This document shows, piece after piece, positions 16,283 to 25,371 of a DNA stretch of 38,459 nucleotides. Both the position numbers and the translations under genes were made by a program. Origin of the DNA: Rectinema subterraneum (GTDB taxonomy: Bacteria > Spirochaetota > Spirochaetia > Treponematales > Rectinemataceae); contig WESA01000026.1 of NCBI GenBank assembly GCA_009768935.1, positions 1 through 38,459 on the forward strand. Direction: 5' to 3'. Under the pieces are notes generated by a model. The model did no database searches. It was given only the letters and a program-made list of their open reading frames with translations, and was not told where the DNA came from. Every line of letters begins with the position of its first letter. The stretch's first letter is position 1.

Positions 16283-17134
16283 TTAGAAATCATCCGCTAT
16301 CAATCGAGCCTTTGCTATCTGTTCCTCGGTCAACTCTTTTGAGAGGTCGGTCACATACCCTGCAGCTTCTTCACTGCCATAATCATTCGCAATCATGTAC
16401 CAGGCGAGCGCGCGGACCGGATCATCATCGACGGCAAACCCGAATTCATAATAGAAGCCGAGCGCCAGCATAGCATCAGTATTCTCGCCGTATGCTGATT
16501 CGTTGTACCAGTAGAGTGCCTCGTTGTAATCAGCATCTACGCCCTCGCCATTCTCGTACTTTAATGCGAGCATGTACTGGGCATCCGGCAGGCCTTGTTC
16601 CGCTGCAAGGGTGTACCATTTAACAGCCTCGCCAAAATCTTGCTGTACACCAAGCCCCTTGTCGTAGAACCATCCAACACTGTACTGGCCATACGCATAA
16701 CCCTGCGCGGCAGATTCTTCATACCAATGAAAAGCCTTTTCGTAATCTTTTGCTACGCCTAAGCCGTTTTCGTAGAGCCACGCTACATTGCATTGTGCAG
16801 CCGTATAGCCCTGGTCAGCGGCCTTTTGATACCATCCCAGCGCTGCCGCGTAATCCTTCGGAACACCTTTGCCTTCTTCATATAGGAAACCGAGGTTGTT
16901 TTGAGCAGTGGCATTGCCTTGGTCCGCTGCTTTTTCAAACCATCGCGCTGCCTCTGCGAGGTCTTGTGCGACTCCATCACCGTTGAAATATTTTATGCCG
17001 AGACTGTTCTGCGCTTTTGGATCGCCATTTTCAGCTGCGGCACGCAGCGAAGCGATATCAGATGCAGATGTCTGTGCCGAAGCGAAAGCAAAAGCTATAA
17101 AAAATACCAACAAGAAAACAAAAAGCCTTTTCAT
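16283..17134 (-). CDS. secreted Sel1-repeat (SLR) protein
   Basis: A 283-residue exported protein made of Sel1-like repeats. The signal peptide MKRLFVFLLVFFIAFAFASA is followed by about six 36-residue helical repeats, each with the pattern A-x-x-W-[YF]-x-x-A-A-x-x-G-x-x-x-A-Q-x-x-[LV]-G (for example RWFEKAADQGNATAQNNLG). The last repeat is degenerate. Such solenoids act as protein-interaction scaffolds in the periplasm or envelope. GGGAGG lies four bases before the ATG, and a good promoter lies directly upstream, so it is probably a single-gene unit. It converges with the DUF59-like gene across a 73-base gap. The binding partner is unknown. Confidence 0.9.
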   Translation of the reverse strand: MKRLFVFLLVFFIAFAFASAQTSASDIASLRAAAENGDPKAQNSLGIKYFNGDGVAQDLAEAARWFEKAADQGNATAQNNLGFLYEEGKGVPKDYAAALGWYQKAADQGYTAAQCNVAWLYENGLGVAKDYEKAFHWYEESAAQGYAYGQYSVGWFYDKGLGVQQDFGEAVKWYTLAAEQGLPDAQYMLALKYENGEGVDADYNEALYWYNESAYGENTDAMLALGFYYEFGFAVDDDPVRALAWYMIANDYGSEEAAGYVTDLSKELTEEQIAKARLIADDF

Positions 17135-17156
17135 GAGGCCTCCCTTGTATCACTAA

Positions 17157-17185
17157 ATTATAAGCGCGCAGGCATGAAAATGCAA
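17157..17185 (-). promoter_or_regulatory. promoter of the Sel1-repeat gene
   Basis: On the - strand TTGCAT (17185-17180), a 17-base spacer and a perfect TATAAT (17162-17157) lie just upstream of the gene. The predicted leader is about 16 bases. Confidence 0.65.
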
Positions 17186-17194
17186 AAAATGAAG

Positions 17195-17374
17195 TCATGC
17201 CTTTTTCTTTTTCGTACTAATTATTCGTTGCATGATAAGGCCCGTAATAGTAAGCGCGCCCAGGGTCAGCACGAACCTCCACGCCGCGAACGCAAGCCCC
17301 ATGAATTGTATTTCGACATACAGCGAACCTGTCGGGAGTGTTCCCAAACCGAACGCGATCAGTGCTCCTTTCAT
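17195..17374 (-). pseudogene. remnant of a small permease (DUF318-like), internally deleted
   Basis: A 59-codon reading frame encodes a hydrophobic peptide: GALIAFGLGTLPTGSLYV followed directly by EIQFMGLAFAAWRFVLTLGA and a basic end. The two halves resemble separate parts of a DUF318-type permease that are normally about 40 residues apart, and the N-terminal part of such a protein is missing. In-frame codons continue upstream to 17395, where a stop closes the frame. AAAGG overlaps the ATG, so no proper ribosome site is seen. I read it as a decayed gene. A genuine small membrane protein is the alternative. The family match is from memory. Confidence 0.4.
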
Positions 17375-17422
17375 TAAGATAGGCGTCTTTTTTAATCAGT
17401 CCATAGATTGTATAACCAAACC

Positions 17423-18190
17423 ATGACAGACTTCGATACCCTTTTTCTGAAGAGAAAATCGGTCCGGGCATATGAGGACAGGCCAATTCAGCCAAGGGTG
17501 AGAGCACAGGTTCTCGCTGCGACGATGCGCGCGCCCACTGCGGGCGATCTTATGTTGTATTCTGTTCTGGAAATCGAGGAGCAAGCGCTCAAGGAGAAGC
17601 TCGCCGAGACCTGCGACCACCAGCAGTTCATTGCGAAAGCGCCGTTGGTGCTGGTTTTCCTTGCGGATTACAGCCGGATGATGGCTTATTTTGAGCACCA
17701 CGGGGTACCCGAGTGGTGCGCGCGCACTGGCAGGCCCGCAATCAAGCCGCGCGAATCCGACCTTCTGCTTGCTTGCTGCGACGCGCTGATTGCAGCTCAG
17801 ACTGCAGCGATTGCGGCTGAGAGTCTCGGCCTCGGTTCCTGCTACATCGGCGACATCATGGAAAACTGGGAGATCCACCGCGAGCTGCTGGCGCTGCCGA
17901 AGTATACCTTCCCCATCACCATGCTGTGCATCGGATATCCTACACAACAGCAGAAGGACAGGCTCCAGCCGCCGCGTCTTCCTGAGCAGCTGATTGTCAT
18001 GAAAAATCGCTACCGCCCAGCGGCTCCAGAGGAACTCGCTTCAATGTACCAGGGCAAGGGCTACGGCAAGTTCGCCCTGCATGGCGATGCCGAGAATGCG
18101 GCCCAAGCGCTTTACGATCGCAAATTTGCAGCTGACTTCAGCCAGGAAATGCGGCGCAGCGTGGCAGCGATGCTGAAGGATTGGGAATAG
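17423..18190 (+). CDS. nitroreductase-family FMN oxidoreductase
   Basis: A 255-residue flavoprotein of the nitroreductase superfamily, which uses NAD(P)H to reduce quinones, nitro compounds or other acceptors. The N-terminal segment LFLKRKSVRAYEDRPI holds the conserved Arg and Ser that contact FMN, MRAPTAGDLMLYS forms the next cofactor contact, and AAESLGLGSCYIGDI near residue 140 is the typical glycine-rich segment. The ATG at 17423 is preferred over an in-frame TTG at 17408, although no strong Shine-Dalgarno site is seen. The C-terminus is about 60 residues longer than minimal nitroreductases, as in the NfsA/FRP-like branch. Natural substrate unknown. Confidence 0.88.
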   Translation: MTDFDTLFLKRKSVRAYEDRPIQPRVRAQVLAATMRAPTAGDLMLYSVLEIEEQALKEKLAETCDHQQFIAKAPLVLVFLADYSRMMAYFEHHGVPEWCARTGRPAIKPRESDLLLACCDALIAAQTAAIAAESLGLGSCYIGDIMENWEIHRELLALPKYTFPITMLCIGYPTQQQKDRLQPPRLPEQLIVMKNRYRPAAPEELASMYQGKGYGKFALHGDAENAAQALYDRKFAADFSQEMRRSVAAMLKDWE

Positions 18191-18240
18191 TAGCTCGATT
18201 CCCCTGTACGTCTTTCGAAATTCTGCGATACTATCGAGCT

Positions 18241-19194
18241 ATGCTGAGCGCCTTGCAAAGTGTATTTTCTGTCATTCTAATGATCGGCCTCGGGTTTTTT
18301 CTGGCAAAGCGGCGCTGGTTCGAAGGCAGCTCGAGCGCGCTTATTTCGCGGCTCGTGGTGAATGTCGCCCTCCCAGCCTACATGATTTCGAACCTAATGG
18401 GCGGCTATGACCGGGCAAAACTGCTGGACATGCTGCCGGGCCTGCCTGTGCCTTTTCTTGTCATGATTGTGAGTTATGTTGCTGCAATGGGGCTTGCGCG
18501 GCTTATTCGTGTGCAGAAAGACAGGCGGGGAGCCTTTCAATCGATGTTTGCGCTGTCGAACTCGGTATTCATCGGGCTGCCGGTTAACGTTCTTCTGTTT
18601 GGCGATGCAAGCCTTCCCTATGCCCTCCTCTACTATATCGCGAATACAACGACGTTCTGGACAATTGGCGTGTATGGCATTGCAGTCGATGGATCGATCC
18701 GCAAGAACGGCCCCAGACCTTCGCTGGTTTCGCTTTCGGGGCTGAGGCGCATTCTCTCGCCTCCTCTTTTAGGCTTTTTCGCAGCAGTGATTATGATTAT
18801 GCTCGGAATCAGGCTGCCAAAGTCGATTATGGATACGTGCCGCTACCTTGGCAGCATGACCACTCCCCTATCCATGCTCTTCATTGGTATCGTGATTGCG
18901 CGGGTTGAATGGAAAGCGCTCAGATTCGAGAGGGATTTTCTTGTGATTCTTGCGGGGCGCTTCCTCGTAACGCCAGCCCTCATGTTCTTTCTTGTTCGTG
19001 GCCTCGATTTTCCGCTTCTCATGAAGCAAGTATTTTTGATGCAGGCCGCCATGCCTGCCATGACGCAGAATCCTATTCTCGCGGAAGCGTATGGCGCGGA
19101 TGCTGAGTATACCGCAATAGGGACATCGCTCACGACTGTGCTCAGCATGCTGAGCATTCCGATCTATATGACGCTGGTAGGCGTGCTGTTTTAG
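18241..19194 (+). CDS. AEC-family transporter (auxin efflux carrier-like permease)
   Basis: A 317-residue membrane protein with about ten hydrophobic helices arranged as two five-helix halves. The start FSVILMIGLGFFLAKRRW, the motif LVVNVALPAYMISNL and the late segment MPAMTQNPILAEAYGADAEY are characteristic of bacterial AEC permeases, some of which carry malate or other organic acids. The ATG at 18241 is chosen; an upstream TTG at 18181 overlaps the nitroreductase and would add a non-conserved tail. It lies 50 bases after the nitroreductase gene and may be co-transcribed with it. Substrate unknown. Confidence 0.88.
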   Translation: MLSALQSVFSVILMIGLGFFLAKRRWFEGSSSALISRLVVNVALPAYMISNLMGGYDRAKLLDMLPGLPVPFLVMIVSYVAAMGLARLIRVQKDRRGAFQSMFALSNSVFIGLPVNVLLFGDASLPYALLYYIANTTTFWTIGVYGIAVDGSIRKNGPRPSLVSLSGLRRILSPPLLGFFAAVIMIMLGIRLPKSIMDTCRYLGSMTTPLSMLFIGIVIARVEWKALRFERDFLVILAGRFLVTPALMFFLVRGLDFPLLMKQVFLMQAAMPAMTQNPILAEAYGADAEYTAIGTSLTTVLSMLSIPIYMTLVGVLF

Positions 19195-19196
19195 CC

Positions 19197-19220
19197 GGCA
19201 CAAGGTTGGAAGCACTACAT
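19197..19220 (+). repeat. 24-bp intergenic repeat, copy 2
   Basis: Exact second copy of the 24 bases at 108-131, starting three bases after the AEC transporter stop codon and upstream of carA. Confidence 0.8.
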
Positions 19221-19250
19221 TTTATGCACTTTTAATCTATATTTATGCAC
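19221..19250 (+). repeat. short direct repeats upstream of carA
   Basis: TTTATGCAC occurs at 19221-19229 and again at 19242-19250, 21 bases apart (two DNA turns), immediately upstream of the carA -35 box. It could be a paired binding site for a regulator. No protein can be named. Confidence 0.4.
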
Positions 19251-19257
19251 AAAAGCC

Positions 19258-19286
19258 TTGCAATTTTCATTCTTTTCGGATATTTT
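19258..19286 (+). promoter_or_regulatory. carAB promoter
   Basis: TTGCAA (19258-19263), a 17-base spacer and TATTTT (19281-19286) precede carA by 34 bases. Both boxes are imperfect. Confidence 0.45.
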
Positions 19287-19320
19287 TCCATAACGCCAGC
19301 TCATGGCGGGAAGGAGCCCC

Positions 19321-20424
19321 ATGTTCCGGAAGGAAAAAGCCGCGATGCTCGTCCTCGAGGACGGCACGGTATTTGAAGGCTATTCAGTCGGGGCGGATGT
19401 TTCTTCCGAAGGTGAAGTCGTCTTTTCCACCGGGCTTGTCGGCTATCCCCAAAGCCTGACCGATCCTTCGTATTGCGGCCAGATTCTTGCATTCACCTAT
19501 CCGCTCATTGGCAACTATGGCGTGCCTGCGCTCAAGCGAAACAGCCACAGCATCCCCCTCAATTTTGAATCGGATAGGATTCAGGTGAGCGGCGTTGTGG
19601 TTGCCGAAGCTTCCTTCGAGCCCAGCCATCACAGTACAAACCTTTCCTTTCCTGAATGGCTGAAACAGGAAGGAGTGCCAGGTATTGCTGGTATCGACAC
19701 GAGGGCGCTCACTCGTCTTCTGCGCGAACACGGCGTGATGAAGGGGAAAATCCTTGTGGAAGGTGCAGGCCTAGCGCACACAAACCTCGAGAAGGCTGAT
19801 TCTCCCGTCAAAGTAGTCTCTGTCAAAGAGCCGATACGGTATCCGGCAGGCCCTGGTGCTCCCAAGCTTGTGCTTGTCGATTGCGGGGTAAAGGCGAACA
19901 TTCTGCGAATCCTCATCGATTCCGGCGTTGATGTGACTCGTGTTCCCTGGGATTATCCTTTCGAGACGCTTGAATATGACGGCCTCTTCCTTTCCAATGG
20001 GCCCGGCGATCCCAAAGCCTGCACCAGGACAATTGCCCATCTGCGACATGCGCTCACACAAAAGCGCCCGATATTCGGCATATGCCTTGGTACCCAGCTC
20101 ATGGCGCTCGCAGCGGGAGCGGATACGTACAAGCTTAAATATGGCCACCGCGGCCAAAATCAGCCTGCAATCGAGCGGACATCGGGACGCTGTTATATCA
20201 CGAGCCAGAATCATGGTTACGCCGTGCAGGAAGCATCGCTCCCCCCGGGATGGGAGAGTTGGTTCACCAACGGCAACGACGGGACAGTGGAAGGCATCCG
20301 CGCCGCTGGCGCTCCTTTCAAAGCTGTGCAATTCCACCCTGAAGGCTGCCCGGGCCCTCGCGATACTGAATTTCTTATTCACCAATTTCTGGACGAAGTG
20401 CAAAACCGCAGGAGCGCGAAATGA
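19321..20424 (+). CDS. carA: carbamoyl-phosphate synthase small (glutaminase) subunit
   Basis: Hydrolyses glutamine and channels ammonia to CarB for carbamoyl phosphate, the precursor of arginine and pyrimidines. From the chosen ATG it has 367 residues. The N-terminal domain begins AMLVLEDGTVFEGYSVG. The C-terminal class I amidotransferase domain has the nucleophilic Cys in FGICLGTQLMALAAG and the His-Glu pair in VQFHPEGCPGP. AAGGAG lies four bases before 19321; an ATG at 19303 lacks such a site. The stop overlaps the carB start (ATGA), giving coupled translation of the two subunits. Confidence 0.95.
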   Translation: MFRKEKAAMLVLEDGTVFEGYSVGADVSSEGEVVFSTGLVGYPQSLTDPSYCGQILAFTYPLIGNYGVPALKRNSHSIPLNFESDRIQVSGVVVAEASFEPSHHSTNLSFPEWLKQEGVPGIAGIDTRALTRLLREHGVMKGKILVEGAGLAHTNLEKADSPVKVVSVKEPIRYPAGPGAPKLVLVDCGVKANILRILIDSGVDVTRVPWDYPFETLEYDGLFLSNGPGDPKACTRTIAHLRHALTQKRPIFGICLGTQLMALAAGADTYKLKYGHRGQNQPAIERTSGRCYITSQNHGYAVQEASLPPGWESWFTNGNDGTVEGIRAAGAPFKAVQFHPEGCPGPRDTEFLIHQFLDEVQNRRSAK

Positions 20425-23400
20425 ACGCTCAAAACACACTCAGAAAACCACAAAAAGTCCTGGTTCTTGGCTCCGGAGGCCTCAAGATCGGCCAAGCAGG
20501 CGAATTCGACTATTCAGGCTCGCAAGCCCTCAAAGCCCTGCGCGAAGAAGGCGTAACGACCATCCTCATCAACCCGAATATCGCGACCAATCAAACGAGC
20601 GAAGGCATGGCCGATGCAACGTATTTCCTGCCGGTCACGCCTGATTTCGTCCGCCAGGTAATCGAAAAAGAGCGCCCTGATGGCATTCTGCTCTCATTTG
20701 GCGGCCAGACTGCGCTCAACTGCGGGCTTGCGCTCAGCAGAGAAGGCATACTGTACAAATATGCGGTGGATGTGCTCGGGACTCCCGTCGAAGCCATCGA
20801 GCTGACGGAAGACCGAAAGCTCTTCGCTGAGCATCTGCGCACGTTGGGATTGAAAACGCCCGAGAGCAAAGCAGCAGTAAGCGTCGAAGAAGCCATCGCC
20901 TGTGCTGATGAAATCGGCTACCCTGTCATGGCGCGCGCGGGTTTTGCGCTCGGCGGCGCGGGCTCCGGCATTTGCAGAAATCGCAGGCAGCTTGTTGCGC
21001 GCTGTGAAAAAGCCTTCGCCCTCTCAACGCAGGTGCTCATTGAAGAATGGCTCGGCGGCTGGAAGGAAATCGAATATGAAGTCGTCCGCGACAGCGCTGA
21101 TAATTGCATTGCTGTCTGCAATATGGAGAATATCGACCCGCTCGGTATCCATACTGGCGAGAGTATTGTCGTTGCGCCCTCGCAGACACTGACTGACGAG
21201 GAATATCACTCTCTGCGGAGCATCGCTCTCAAGCTCATCCGGAGCCTCGGAATAGTCGGTGAATGCAACATCCAGTATGCCCTCGATCCGAATTCAGGCG
21301 ACTACCGGATCATTGAAGTGAATGCGCGCCTTTCGCGCAGCTCTGCCCTCGCTTCAAAAGCGACAGGATACCCCCTGGCTTATGTCGCAGCCAAGCTCGC
21401 GCTCGGTTACTCGCTCACCGAGCTTCGCAATAAAGTGACAGGGGTCACCACTGCCTGTTTCGAGCCGGCGCTCGACTACTGTGTGGTCAAAATGCCGCGC
21501 TGGGACCTGTCCAAGTTCAAGGCTGTGGATACCCAGCTTGGCAGCGAGATGAAATCCGTCGGCGAAGTCATGGCCATTGGACGGAATTTCGAGGAAGCGC
21601 TCCAGAAAGCTATCCGTATGACCGGCATCAGCGAATTAGGCTTGCGCGCTGACGGAAAACTGCTTGGCAAATCGTTTACGAACCTTGCAACTGCGCTTAA
21701 AAAGCCTACGGACAGACGCCTGTTTGCAATCTACCGGGCACTCGCAGAAGGCTGGACTGTCAAAAAAATCAACTCGCTCACAGGCATCGATTCATGGTTT
21801 ATTTCGAAAATCGCTACAATCCAGAAATGCGAAGCAGAGCTGGCAGCCACTGTGCGGACCGCGAGCAGGGGCGGTACATCCGCGGCCAGCCCAAGCGTGT
21901 GTCCGCCCGAGCTTCTGCGCAAGGCCAAGCGCCTCGGTTTCTCCGATGCCGGCATTGCGCGCATTCTTGGCTGCAGCGAACAGGAAGTCCGCAGCTGGCG
22001 GGAATCTATAGGCTTGCGGCCCGCAGTCAAGCAAATCGACACGCTCGCCGCCGAGTACCCGGCGCAGACAAATTACCTCTATACCACCTACTGCGCTGCC
22101 CAAAATGACATAGCTCCTTCTCACACCAGTATCCTTGTGACCGGCTCGGGCCCCTACCGCATCGGCAGCAGCGTCGAATTCGACTGGTGCGCGGTGAGCG
22201 CTGCCCAGACATGCCACCAGCTCGACAAGAAAACCATCATGGTCAACTGCAATCCCGAGACCGTCAGCACCGATTACGACATATGTGACCGGCTCTATTT
22301 CGAAGAGCTCAGCTTCGAACGCCTCATGGACATCTACGAATTCGAACAGCCATCGGGCGTTCTCCTCTCCATGGGCGGGCAGATCGCGAATAACCTTGCT
22401 CTCCCGCTCTTCGAAGCAGGAGCGCTCATCCTCGGCACTTCGCCCCAGAGTATCGACCGCGCAGAAGACAGGCACAAATTTTCGCGCCTCCTCGATGAAC
22501 TCGGTATCGATCAGCCTGCATGGAAAGAACTGACCACCATTGAAGAAGCGCGCGCATTTGCCTCGACAGCCGGCTACCCTGTCCTTGTCCGCCCGAGCTA
22601 TGTGCTCTCCGGCGCGGCAATGAACGTAGCCTGGGACGACGAGAGCCTCGCGACGTTCCTGGGCCTTGCGGCCGATGTCTCGAGCGAGCACCCTGTCGTC
22701 ATCTCTAAATTCATCGAAAACGCCAAGGAAATCGAAATCGACGCCGTCGCCCGGCACGGGAAGCTCATCTACCACGCCATCACCGAGCACATCGAGAACG
22801 CAGGCGTCCATTCCGGCGATGCTACCGTCGTTTTCCCGCCTCAGCGCCTCTATATCGAAACTGTCCGCAAAATTCTCAGAATCACCGAACAGATAGCGGC
22901 AGCGCTCAATATCACAGGGCCCTTCAACATCCAGTTTGTCGCCCGCCAGAACCACGTCATGGTCATCGAGTGCAACCTGAGAGCGAGCCGCTCATTCCCC
23001 TTCTGCTCTAAAGTCTCGCGGGTCAACATGATCGACCTCGCGGTCCGCGCGATGCTGGGCGAGCCAGTCACTGCCCCACCCAGCCTGATGTACGATCAGC
23101 CCTGGGTGGGGGTCAAGGCCGCGCAGTTCAGTTTTTCCCGCCTGCATGGCGCAGACCCTGTGCTGGGTGTTGAAATGGCGTCCACTGGCGAGGTCGGCTG
23201 TATCGGAAGCGAGTTCAACGATGCGTTCATGAAGGCAATGGTCTCCGTAGGCTACGCTTTGCGCGGCAAAAAAATTCTGCTTTCCACCGGGCCGCTCGAA
23301 GACAAGCTCGATTTTATCGACAGCGCCCGGACACTCGCAGAGATGGGCTGCGAGCTCTACGCCTCGAGGGGCACTGCCCTCTTTCTGAAGCACTTCGGCA

Positions 23401-23669
23401 TTCCCGTGACGCAGGTTCACTGGCCGCTCGAAAAAGCAGAACCCAACATTCTCACCATGATGCGTGCCCGCGAATTCGATCTCGTGATCAACATCCCGAA
23501 AAACAATCGCAGGCGCGAGCTCAAGAACGACTTTCTTATCCGACGCATGGCAATCGATCTCAACATCCCCCTGTTCACGAATATCAAGACCGCGCGGCAG
23601 TACATCGAATCGCTTGCCTACACGCGCCGCAACGGAATCGAGATTCGGGCCTGGGAAGAATATCGCTAA
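20421..23669 (+). CDS. carB: carbamoyl-phosphate synthase large subunit
   Basis: Makes carbamoyl phosphate from bicarbonate, ATP and the ammonia released by CarA. The 1,082-residue protein is full length. It starts with VLVLGSGGLKIGQAGEFDYS, and the first ATP-grasp half spans about residues 1-400. A helical oligomerisation region follows, and the second half begins near ILVTGSGPYRIGSSVEFDW (about residue 570). The C-terminal roughly 140 residues form the MGS-like allosteric domain, starting at KKILLSTGPLEDK. No frameshift or missing block is seen. The 136-base gap to the convergent hydrogenase gene holds only weak inverted repeats. Confidence 0.96.
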   Translation: MNAQNTLRKPQKVLVLGSGGLKIGQAGEFDYSGSQALKALREEGVTTILINPNIATNQTSEGMADATYFLPVTPDFVRQVIEKERPDGILLSFGGQTALNCGLALSREGILYKYAVDVLGTPVEAIELTEDRKLFAEHLRTLGLKTPESKAAVSVEEAIACADEIGYPVMARAGFALGGAGSGICRNRRQLVARCEKAFALSTQVLIEEWLGGWKEIEYEVVRDSADNCIAVCNMENIDPLGIHTGESIVVAPSQTLTDEEYHSLRSIALKLIRSLGIVGECNIQYALDPNSGDYRIIEVNARLSRSSALASKATGYPLAYVAAKLALGYSLTELRNKVTGVTTACFEPALDYCVVKMPRWDLSKFKAVDTQLGSEMKSVGEVMAIGRNFEEALQKAIRMTGISELGLRADGKLLGKSFTNLATALKKPTDRRLFAIYRALAEGWTVKKINSLTGIDSWFISKIATIQKCEAELAATVRTASRGGTSAASPSVCPPELLRKAKRLGFSDAGIARILGCSEQEVRSWRESIGLRPAVKQIDTLAAEYPAQTNYLYTTYCAAQNDIAPSHTSILVTGSGPYRIGSSVEFDWCAVSAAQTCHQLDKKTIMVNCNPETVSTDYDICDRLYFEELSFERLMDIYEFEQPSGVLLSMGGQIANNLALPLFEAGALILGTSPQSIDRAEDRHKFSRLLDELGIDQPAWKELTTIEEARAFASTAGYPVLVRPSYVLSGAAMNVAWDDESLATFLGLAADVSSEHPVVISKFIENAKEIEIDAVARHGKLIYHAITEHIENAGVHSGDATVVFPPQRLYIETVRKILRITEQIAAALNITGPFNIQFVARQNHVMVIECNLRASRSFPFCSKVSRVNMIDLAVRAMLGEPVTAPPSLMYDQPWVGVKAAQFSFSRLHGADPVLGVEMASTGEVGCIGSEFNDAFMKAMVSVGYALRGKKILLSTGPLEDKLDFIDSARTLAEMGCELYASRGTALFLKHFGIPVTQVHWPLEKAEPNILTMMRAREFDLVINIPKNNRRRELKNDFLIRRMAIDLNIPLFTNIKTARQYIESLAYTRRNGIEIRAWEEYR

Positions 23670-23805
23670 AAAAATCCACCTGATACTTTGCTCAGCATCG
23701 CGACTTATTGCTAGCATGGAACTCAAGCTTTATCGGATGGGCAAGGTCCCGCCCTGCCCCTCGCGCACATTATGCTCGCCCATAATGAAAAATGCTCGGC
23801 CTGAC

Positions 23806-25371
23806 TTACACTGCCTTTTCAACCGCTTCAGACGAACTTGCCACTTTTGCTTCTGGCGGTGGCTCGCTCATATAGCGTTGCAAGAACACAGCAGCGCTTT
23901 TTGCCTGGGCAATTGCAAGAGGTCCGCCAATGCAGCCTCCTTCGCAGGCCATCACTTCAACAAGATCGGCATCGGGTGCTTGTTTGTTCCATAATGCAGC
24001 CAAGGCAAGCACCTGCTTCGAAAGCCCCTGGATGACAAGCGTTCTGATGGTCCAGCTTGATCCGACTTCAATCCTGGAATTTTCATTTTCAAGAACAGAT
24101 TGAACCGATGCAGCTACCCCGCCGCTTTGGGCAAATCCGCGCCCATAGCAGAGATCCAGTGAGCTGCCCTGTTCAGCAAGCTGTACCGCCCTTGCCTCTT
24201 CCAGAGCCTGCAGCTGGATATCCTTTGCAGTAAACAACGCTCCTATCTCCTCGGCGCTCAGTACAGCATCAACAAGCTTGCGGCCATCTTCGCCCGGAAA
24301 TCCGCGAGCTTCAGCTCGCTTCGCAAGACAAGGACCAATGAACACAATGCGAGCTTCAGGATAGCGCTTGCGCGCCCACTTTGCAGCAATGGCCATGGGG
24401 CTCGGAGTATGCAAGACATGCCCCGCTACATCGCCGAGTGCTTTCGATGCCAATACCCAGGACGGACAGCATGATGTCGCAAGAAATCCTTCAGAGCGAT
24501 GCATGCGTTCTCTCAGCTCGGCTGCTTCTCTTTCCGCAGTCGCACATGCAGCTTCAGCAACCTCAGCTACTGCCGCGAAGCCGAGCCGGTACAGGCCTGC
24601 CATGAATTTTCCCGAAGAAACTGGGAATTGAGCCATCGTCGCGGGCGCAACGAGTGCTATAAGCGGACGCGCCTGCTCCCTCAGCCAGGATGCCGCTTCC
24701 AGATACTGAGTCTGCTCGATCGGAGCCCCAAAAGGACAGGCGCGCAGACATTTCCCGCATAGAATGCACTTTGCTTCATCAATGCGAGCTATGCCATCTT
24801 CGCCCTTGCTGATTGCTCCCGTCGGGCAGACTTCCTCACACGGCACGGGCACTTTCACAATTGCGTGGAAAGGACAGGATTTTTCGCACAGACCGCAATT
24901 GACGCACTTGTCCGGATCAATATGCGAACGGCCATTGACCGTTACCGCGCCTTTCGGGCAGTTCACCTTGCAGGGGCGGGCAACGCAAGCTTGACACGCA
25001 TCCGTCACCACATACCGGGATTTCGCACATGCATTGCAGGCTTCGCCAAGTACCTGCAGCGGGAAACGCCCGCTTTCACCCAGTTCTGCTCCATCCTGGC
25101 AGCGCGAATTCTGAAACCCCTCCGCCAGGACCGAAAGAGGCTTGCGCACATCATCCATTCCGCGCACATCACCGCCCAGAAGCGCGTAACTTCGAAGGCG
25201 CAAAATCGCCCTGTCATGATGGACACAACACCGCATTGTTTCCCAGCCTTCGGCTGTCATATCGAAGGGAACATCATCGATGCTATCTGCAAGCGTGCCT
25301 TCAAGCGCCAATCTGCCAAGCCGGACAAGAAGCTCGCGCCGAATCCTCGTTGTATTATCTTCCCGAGGCAT
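23806..25371 (-). CDS. group B-like [FeFe]-hydrogenase
   Basis: Hydrogenase that would interconvert protons and H2 at an H-cluster. From the chosen ATG it has 521 residues. Residues about 110-215 carry cysteine groups for several [4Fe-4S] clusters (CQACVARPCKVNCP, CVNCGLCEKSCP, CILCGKCLRACP). The H-domain has all four cluster ligands: C302 in TSCCPSW, C348 in IGPCLAK, C476 and C480 in ACEGGCIGG. C301, the proton-relay cysteine, is also present. The Met of the usual MPC motif is replaced by Gly, as in group B-type enzymes (TIGR04105, from memory). The start at 25371 follows AAGGA and overlaps the previous gene by 17 bases; 25380 or 25449 are alternatives. It is the last gene of the hydrogen locus. 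Confidence 0.85.
   Translation of the reverse strand: MPREDNTTRIRRELLVRLGRLALEGTLADSIDDVPFDMTAEGWETMRCCVHHDRAILRLRSYALLGGDVRGMDDVRKPLSVLAEGFQNSRCQDGAELGESGRFPLQVLGEACNACAKSRYVVTDACQACVARPCKVNCPKGAVTVNGRSHIDPDKCVNCGLCEKSCPFHAIVKVPVPCEEVCPTGAISKGEDGIARIDEAKCILCGKCLRACPFGAPIEQTQYLEAASWLREQARPLIALVAPATMAQFPVSSGKFMAGLYRLGFAAVAEVAEAACATAEREAAELRERMHRSEGFLATSCCPSWVLASKALGDVAGHVLHTPSPMAIAAKWARKRYPEARIVFIGPCLAKRAEARGFPGEDGRKLVDAVLSAEEIGALFTAKDIQLQALEEARAVQLAEQGSSLDLCYGRGFAQSGGVAASVQSVLENENSRIEVGSSWTIRTLVIQGLSKQVLALAALWNKQAPDADLVEVMACEGGCIGGPLAIAQAKSAAVFLQRYMSEPPPEAKVASSSEAVEKAV

Noticed and set aside
17217..17507. 96-residue - strand frame before the nitroreductase
   Set aside because: It overlaps the nitroreductase start and is out of frame with the permease remnant; no features support it.
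21792..22955. 387-residue open frame on the - strand
   Set aside because: It is fully antisense to carB, whose ATP-grasp motifs are intact. The antisense product is rich in Arg, Glu and Asp with no recognisable domain.
23670..23805. Bidirectional terminator between carB and the hydrogenase
   Set aside because: Only a six-base stem (ATTATG/CATAAT) is visible, too weak to call.
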